In this document: positions 32,977 through 36,009 of the stretch, in pieces
Layout: each line of letters starts with the position of its first letter
How positions within the stretch are numbered: position 1 is the stretch's first letter
Source: Veillonellaceae bacterium DNF00626
GTDB lineage: Bacteria; Bacillota; Negativicutes; Veillonellales; Dialisteraceae
Assembly (NCBI GenBank): GCA_001553355.1
Contig: KQ960863.1
Location: 1-36,009 of the forward strand
Direction: 5' to 3'
DNA: 36,009 nucleotides
The notes under the pieces: generated by a model
What the model saw: only the letters and a program-made list of their open reading frames with translations
What the model was told of the DNA's origin: nothing
Databases searched by the model: none
Made by a program: the position numbers and the translations under genes

Positions 32977-34983
32977 ATGAGTAAAATTACGGGAAAAGAA
33001 TATCCGCTATCAAACATATTCAGCTCTGAATTTGAATATTACATTCCATCCTATCAACGCCCCTATGCATGGACGACAGAACAGGCGGAAGTTTTATTTG
33101 ATGATTTATATCAATTTTTTATAGATAAAACGGCGGACAATTATTTTCTTGGGAGTATCGTACTTATTAAAGAAGAAGGTAATTCTAAGTCAGAAGTGAT
33201 TGATGGACAGCAACGCTTGACCACATTGTCTATTTTATTTGCCGTGATGGCGGAAGCTTTTGATGATGAAGAGTTAAAAGGTGAGTGTAAAAGTTATATT
33301 TGGGAAAAAGGAAATATAGGACAAAAAATAAAATCGAGACCACGTTTGACTTTGAGAAAAAAAGATCAGGAATTTTTTGAAAAATATATTGAAAAGGTGG
33401 CGTTGGAGGATTTGATGAATGTAAATCCCCTCACTTTGGATGAAGCGAAAAAACATATTTATGAAAATGCTAAGTTGTTAAGAGAAAAATTGGATGACCG
33501 GTTTTCTTCCGATGAAGAAAGGCTTGAATTTTATCAATTTGTATTGAATGAATGTTTCTTAGTAGCTGTATCTACCCCTGATCAGGAATCAGCCTTTCGC
33601 ATATTTTCTGTTATGAATAGTCGTGGATTGGATCTTTTGCCGACGGATATTATTAAATCGGATACTATTGGAAAATTGTCTAAAGATAAGCAGGATGAAT
33701 ATACGGATAAATGGGAAGAGATGGAAAATAAAGTAGAACGAGCAGGATTTAATGAAGTATGTACTCATACACGAATGATTTTTGCTAAAGAAAGACCGCG
33801 TAAAACTTTATTGGAAGAATTTAGAGAATACGTGATGGAACGCATATCTCCCGAAGAGCTTATTGATGATTATTTGATCCCTTATACAGACATATATAGT
33901 GATTTGAGAAATTGTAATTATCGGTCATCGGAAAAATCAGACGAAATCAATGAAGTGCTTCGTTGGTTAAATAAAACATATAATAACGATTGGATGCCGC
34001 CGGCTATTCAATTTTTATCAACACATCAGAAAGATGATGCTTATGTGTTATGGTTTTTACGTAAATTAGAACGGTTAGCAGCTTATTTGTTGGTTACGGC
34101 TCAAGATGTGAATGCTCGTATGAGTCGGTATAAATGGTTGCTCGTGGAAATGGAACGTAGACCGGATACGACGTTGGATAGCCCTTTAAGAATGATGGAA
34201 TTGACGGAATGGGAGAAAAAGCGCTTTTTAGATGTTTTGGATGGAAATATATATGATATGCCGGCAAAACGAAGAAACTATATTATTCAGCGTCTTAATT
34301 CTTTGGTTAGTGATGGAGCAGCGACTATTGATTCTAAACTATTTACCATTGAACATGTATTGCCCCAGCATCCGGGAAAAGATAGTGAATGGATGAAACT
34401 ATGGACTCGTGATGAAATGGATTTCTGGGTGAATCGTATGGCGAATTTGGTACCATTGACAGGGAAGCATAATTCGGCAGCACAAAATTATGATTTTGAT
34501 ACGAAAAAGAAGAAGTATTTCCAATCTAAAGGGGGAACTACGTCTTATCCATTGACGACACAAGTGATAAATGAGGAAAAATGGATTCCTGAAGTAGTGA
34601 AGAAACGGCAAGAAGATATTTTAAGAATATTTAGCGAAAAATGGGAATTGATGCCCGATGAAACAGCGTTGCAAGAGGATGGTATATTTTATTTAGCCGG
34701 TAACGGTAGTGATGCTATGGGACGATTGGAAGAAACCGGGAAATTGGTTGTATTAAAAGGAAGTCGTATATCGTCAATTATAGCGCCGAGTTTACAGGAA
34801 AATTATCGAGCTATTAGGGAAAAGTTAATAAAACAAGGCGTCATTCAAGATAATATTTTTACTTGTGATTGGTGTGCCGAAAGCGTGTCACAAGCTGCTG
34901 TCATTCTTTTAGGGAGATCCGCCAATGGAAATACGGAGTGGAAGAAAATGGATGGTCGTGCTTTAGGAAAATGTAAGCGATAA
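32977..34983 (+). CDS. GmrSD-like DUF262/DUF1524 (HNH) protein with DUF4357
   Basis: A 668-residue protein resembling the GmrSD class of modification-dependent restriction and related anti-phage proteins. The N-terminal DUF262 domain carries YIPSYQRPYAW (22-32) and the nucleotide-processing motif VIDGQQRLTTL (DGQQR 76-80). The DUF1524 nuclease domain has IEHVLPQH (H460) and the HN pair H498-N499 in GKHNSAAQNYDF, an HNH-type site. A C-terminal DUF4357 domain (about 568-655; GKLVVLKGS to KMDGRAL) is extra to classical GmrSD. AAGGAGAA at 32963-32970 marks ATG 32977. It probably cleaves foreign, perhaps modified, DNA. No methylase or partner gene is adjacent, as expected for a type IV-like single-gene system. 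Confidence 0.9.
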   Translation: MSKITGKEYPLSNIFSSEFEYYIPSYQRPYAWTTEQAEVLFDDLYQFFIDKTADNYFLGSIVLIKEEGNSKSEVIDGQQRLTTLSILFAVMAEAFDDEELKGECKSYIWEKGNIGQKIKSRPRLTLRKKDQEFFEKYIEKVALEDLMNVNPLTLDEAKKHIYENAKLLREKLDDRFSSDEERLEFYQFVLNECFLVAVSTPDQESAFRIFSVMNSRGLDLLPTDIIKSDTIGKLSKDKQDEYTDKWEEMENKVERAGFNEVCTHTRMIFAKERPRKTLLEEFREYVMERISPEELIDDYLIPYTDIYSDLRNCNYRSSEKSDEINEVLRWLNKTYNNDWMPPAIQFLSTHQKDDAYVLWFLRKLERLAAYLLVTAQDVNARMSRYKWLLVEMERRPDTTLDSPLRMMELTEWEKKRFLDVLDGNIYDMPAKRRNYIIQRLNSLVSDGAATIDSKLFTIEHVLPQHPGKDSEWMKLWTRDEMDFWVNRMANLVPLTGKHNSAAQNYDFDTKKKKYFQSKGGTTSYPLTTQVINEEKWIPEVVKKRQEDILRIFSEKWELMPDETALQEDGIFYLAGNGSDAMGRLEETGKLVVLKGSRISSIIAPSLQENYRAIREKLIKQGVIQDNIFTCDWCAESVSQAAVILLGRSANGNTEWKKMDGRALGKCKR

Positions 34984-35081
34984 TTTATCATAACAAGTGC
35001 AATACAAAATAAACTCATAGCTAATCAGCTGTATTAATATGTAAGTAATCAAACAAAACATATTAAAAGGAGTGATAAACT

Positions 35082-35622
35082 ATGAGCTATAGAGATTTTG
35101 TATCTATCAATTTTTAAATTTAGGAATGAATTACTTTTCAATAAAGGCAAATGACAAATATCGTAATAGAGGGAAAGATTGTCATAGGTTCGTGTTCATA
35201 GTGAGTTGCTTTTGCATATATTGCCAGTCGTGCAGGACTGGATATTTTGGATTTTCGTGGAGATGAAAGTCAAAATACATTCTCTTATATGGAGGTTATT
35301 TCAAAGATAGCAGGATTCCCGAAGGTTAAAAGTTATGTGGAGAAAAATATTAATGATTATGTATTTGCGGATATACTTTTTGACAAAATGGCTCAAGAGA
35401 AAGAATATCTTGAATTGCAGGCATATAATAATAATGGATATAAACCGTTGAACAAAAAAATTAAAAATCGAGATTTAACTGTAAGCGGTCACGCACATTA
35501 GCAGGGCAAAAAATAAAAAAGCCAGTATTTTAATTGATGTTGAAAGCTTAGCAAAAAGTGCTGAGTTTAAAAAATTATTGGGTACATTAATACAAATAAA
35601 AATTCACAGAAAAAGGGGGTAA
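35082..35622 (+). pseudogene. Decayed ORF, possible toxin remnant
   Basis: A strong AAAAGGAGTGAT site precedes ATG 35082, but this frame stops after 11 codons. Protein-like pieces then continue in different frames. NYFSIKANDKYRNRGKD lies around 35127-35180, followed after stops by VAFAYIASRAGLDILDFRGD (from 35205) running through an 84-codon frame to 35501. A final piece, ASILIDVESLAKSAEFKKLL, ends at a TAA at 35620-35622. The fragments look like one gene broken by several frameshifts. I do not recognise the family. The last stop abuts a small acidic gene, the usual toxin-immunity order, so a toxin or effector origin is a reasonable guess, no more. Confidence 0.45.
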
Positions 35623-35628
35623 ATGACA

Positions 35629-35913
35629 ATGAAAAATAATGAATTTTATGAAGATGATGATTATATATATGCCGCTTGCGATATTCCCGGCTATGAAGAT
35701 TTTTTTAAAGAAAAAGACAAGAAAACTAACAAAATATGGTGGACATCTAAAATAGAAACTATTGGTGAAATGGCTTTTAGTTTTGACCGTAAAAAAATAT
35801 ATAATTTATTCAAAGATTATCCGTACAATATGACAAAAGAAGAAGTTGAAATATTTAAAAAAGAAGAACCATACTGGGCGGATTTCTTTTCAGGACGAAC
35901 GGTAGCAAAATAG
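35629..35913 (+). CDS. Small acidic protein, immunity-like (resembles DUF7675)
   Basis: A 94-residue acidic cytoplasmic protein. The core (NKIWWTSKIETIGEMAFSFD, then KIYNLFKDYPYNMTKEE, then EEPYWADFFSGR) resembles a family of small Firmicutes proteins that I recall as DUF7675. Its pattern is IWW, FSFDKK, NLFxDYP and PxWADFF. Function is not known to me; acidic proteins of this size behind a toxin gene often neutralise it. AAAAGGGGG at 35611-35619 is 9 bases from ATG 35629 and only 3 from ATG 35623, so the second start is preferred. The gene is intact, unlike the ORF before it, and a terminator follows. Confidence 0.65.
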   Translation: MKNNEFYEDDDYIYAACDIPGYEDFFKEKDKKTNKIWWTSKIETIGEMAFSFDRKKIYNLFKDYPYNMTKEEVEIFKKEEPYWADFFSGRTVAK

Positions 35914-35926
35914 TAGTTTTACTATT

Positions 35927-35950
35927 AAGACAGCGTGACTGTCTTTTTTA
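35927..35950 (+). terminator. Terminator after the immunity-like gene
   Basis: AAGACAG-CGTGA-CTGTCTT is a perfect 7-bp stem followed by four further Ts and an A. A smaller TAGTA-GTTT-TACTA hairpin overlaps the stop codon just upstream (35911-35924). Confidence 0.85.
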
Positions 35951-36009
35951 TTGCGATAAAAAATTACAATAAAATATACAAAAGGCAAGAGATAGGTCAC
36001 TGGGAGGCG

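Overview
This window looks like the chromosome of a Gram-negative-type (diderm) Firmicute, most likely a member of the Negativicutes such as a Dialister or Veillonella relative. The evidence is mixed in a telling way. Strong AGGAGG-type ribosome binding sites, RNase J, and the yybS-gdpP-rplI gene order are Firmicutes traits. The ExbB-ExbD-TonB set requires an outer membrane. This placement is inference from gene content; no rRNA or other marker is present.

Layout. (1) 1-1000: non-coding, repeat-rich decayed DNA with two inverted copies of a two-hairpin element, degenerate direct repeats and a frameshifted small ORF. (2) 1045-10820: one long plus-strand iron-acquisition operon, apbE-exbB-exbD-tonB-FTR1-P19-DUF2318-FtsX permease-FtsX permease-ABC ATPase-FMN-binding lipoprotein, closed by a terminator near 10930. 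The core from FTR1 to the ATPase matches the known P19/FTR1 iron uptake locus. Here it is joined to its own TonB energiser and to a flavinylation pair: ApbE, plus a lipoprotein with the DGISGAT flavin-attachment motif. A 141-bp inverted-repeat element sits inside the operon. (3) 11181-13623, minus strand: a PatB/MalY-type C-S lyase, an ArsR-type repressor with a cysteine-rich tail, and a flavodoxin-like protein. (4) 13743-18895: dinB, a PepT-like M20 peptidase, an EamA transporter and RNase J. (5) 19091-20306: a J-like coiled-coil protein overlapping a HIRAN-domain protein. (6) 20531-25709: DUF2232 (YybS)-gdpP-rplI and a DUF4153 membrane protein, all noticeably G/T-rich on the coding strand. 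(7) 25761-29536: sbcDC. (8) 29694-32765: an orphan amino-acid-binding lipoprotein, a possible 80-residue small protein, and a MATE exporter with a C-terminal extension. (9) 32977-36009: an accessory tail with a GmrSD-like DUF262/DUF1524/DUF4357 defence protein, a decayed ORF and a small immunity-like protein.

How the genes work together. I infer that the iron operon handles iron across two membranes. ExbBD-TonB would drive an unseen outer-membrane receptor. P19 would bind ferrous iron in the periplasm. The DUF2318 Fe-S protein, the MacB-like ABC unit and the flavinylated lipoprotein would supply or move reducing power or substrate. FTR1 would carry iron inward. ApbE would attach FMN to the lipoprotein. 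SbcCD, Pol IV and possibly the HIRAN protein act on DNA; RNase J and GdpP belong to core RNA and cyclic-di-AMP turnover.
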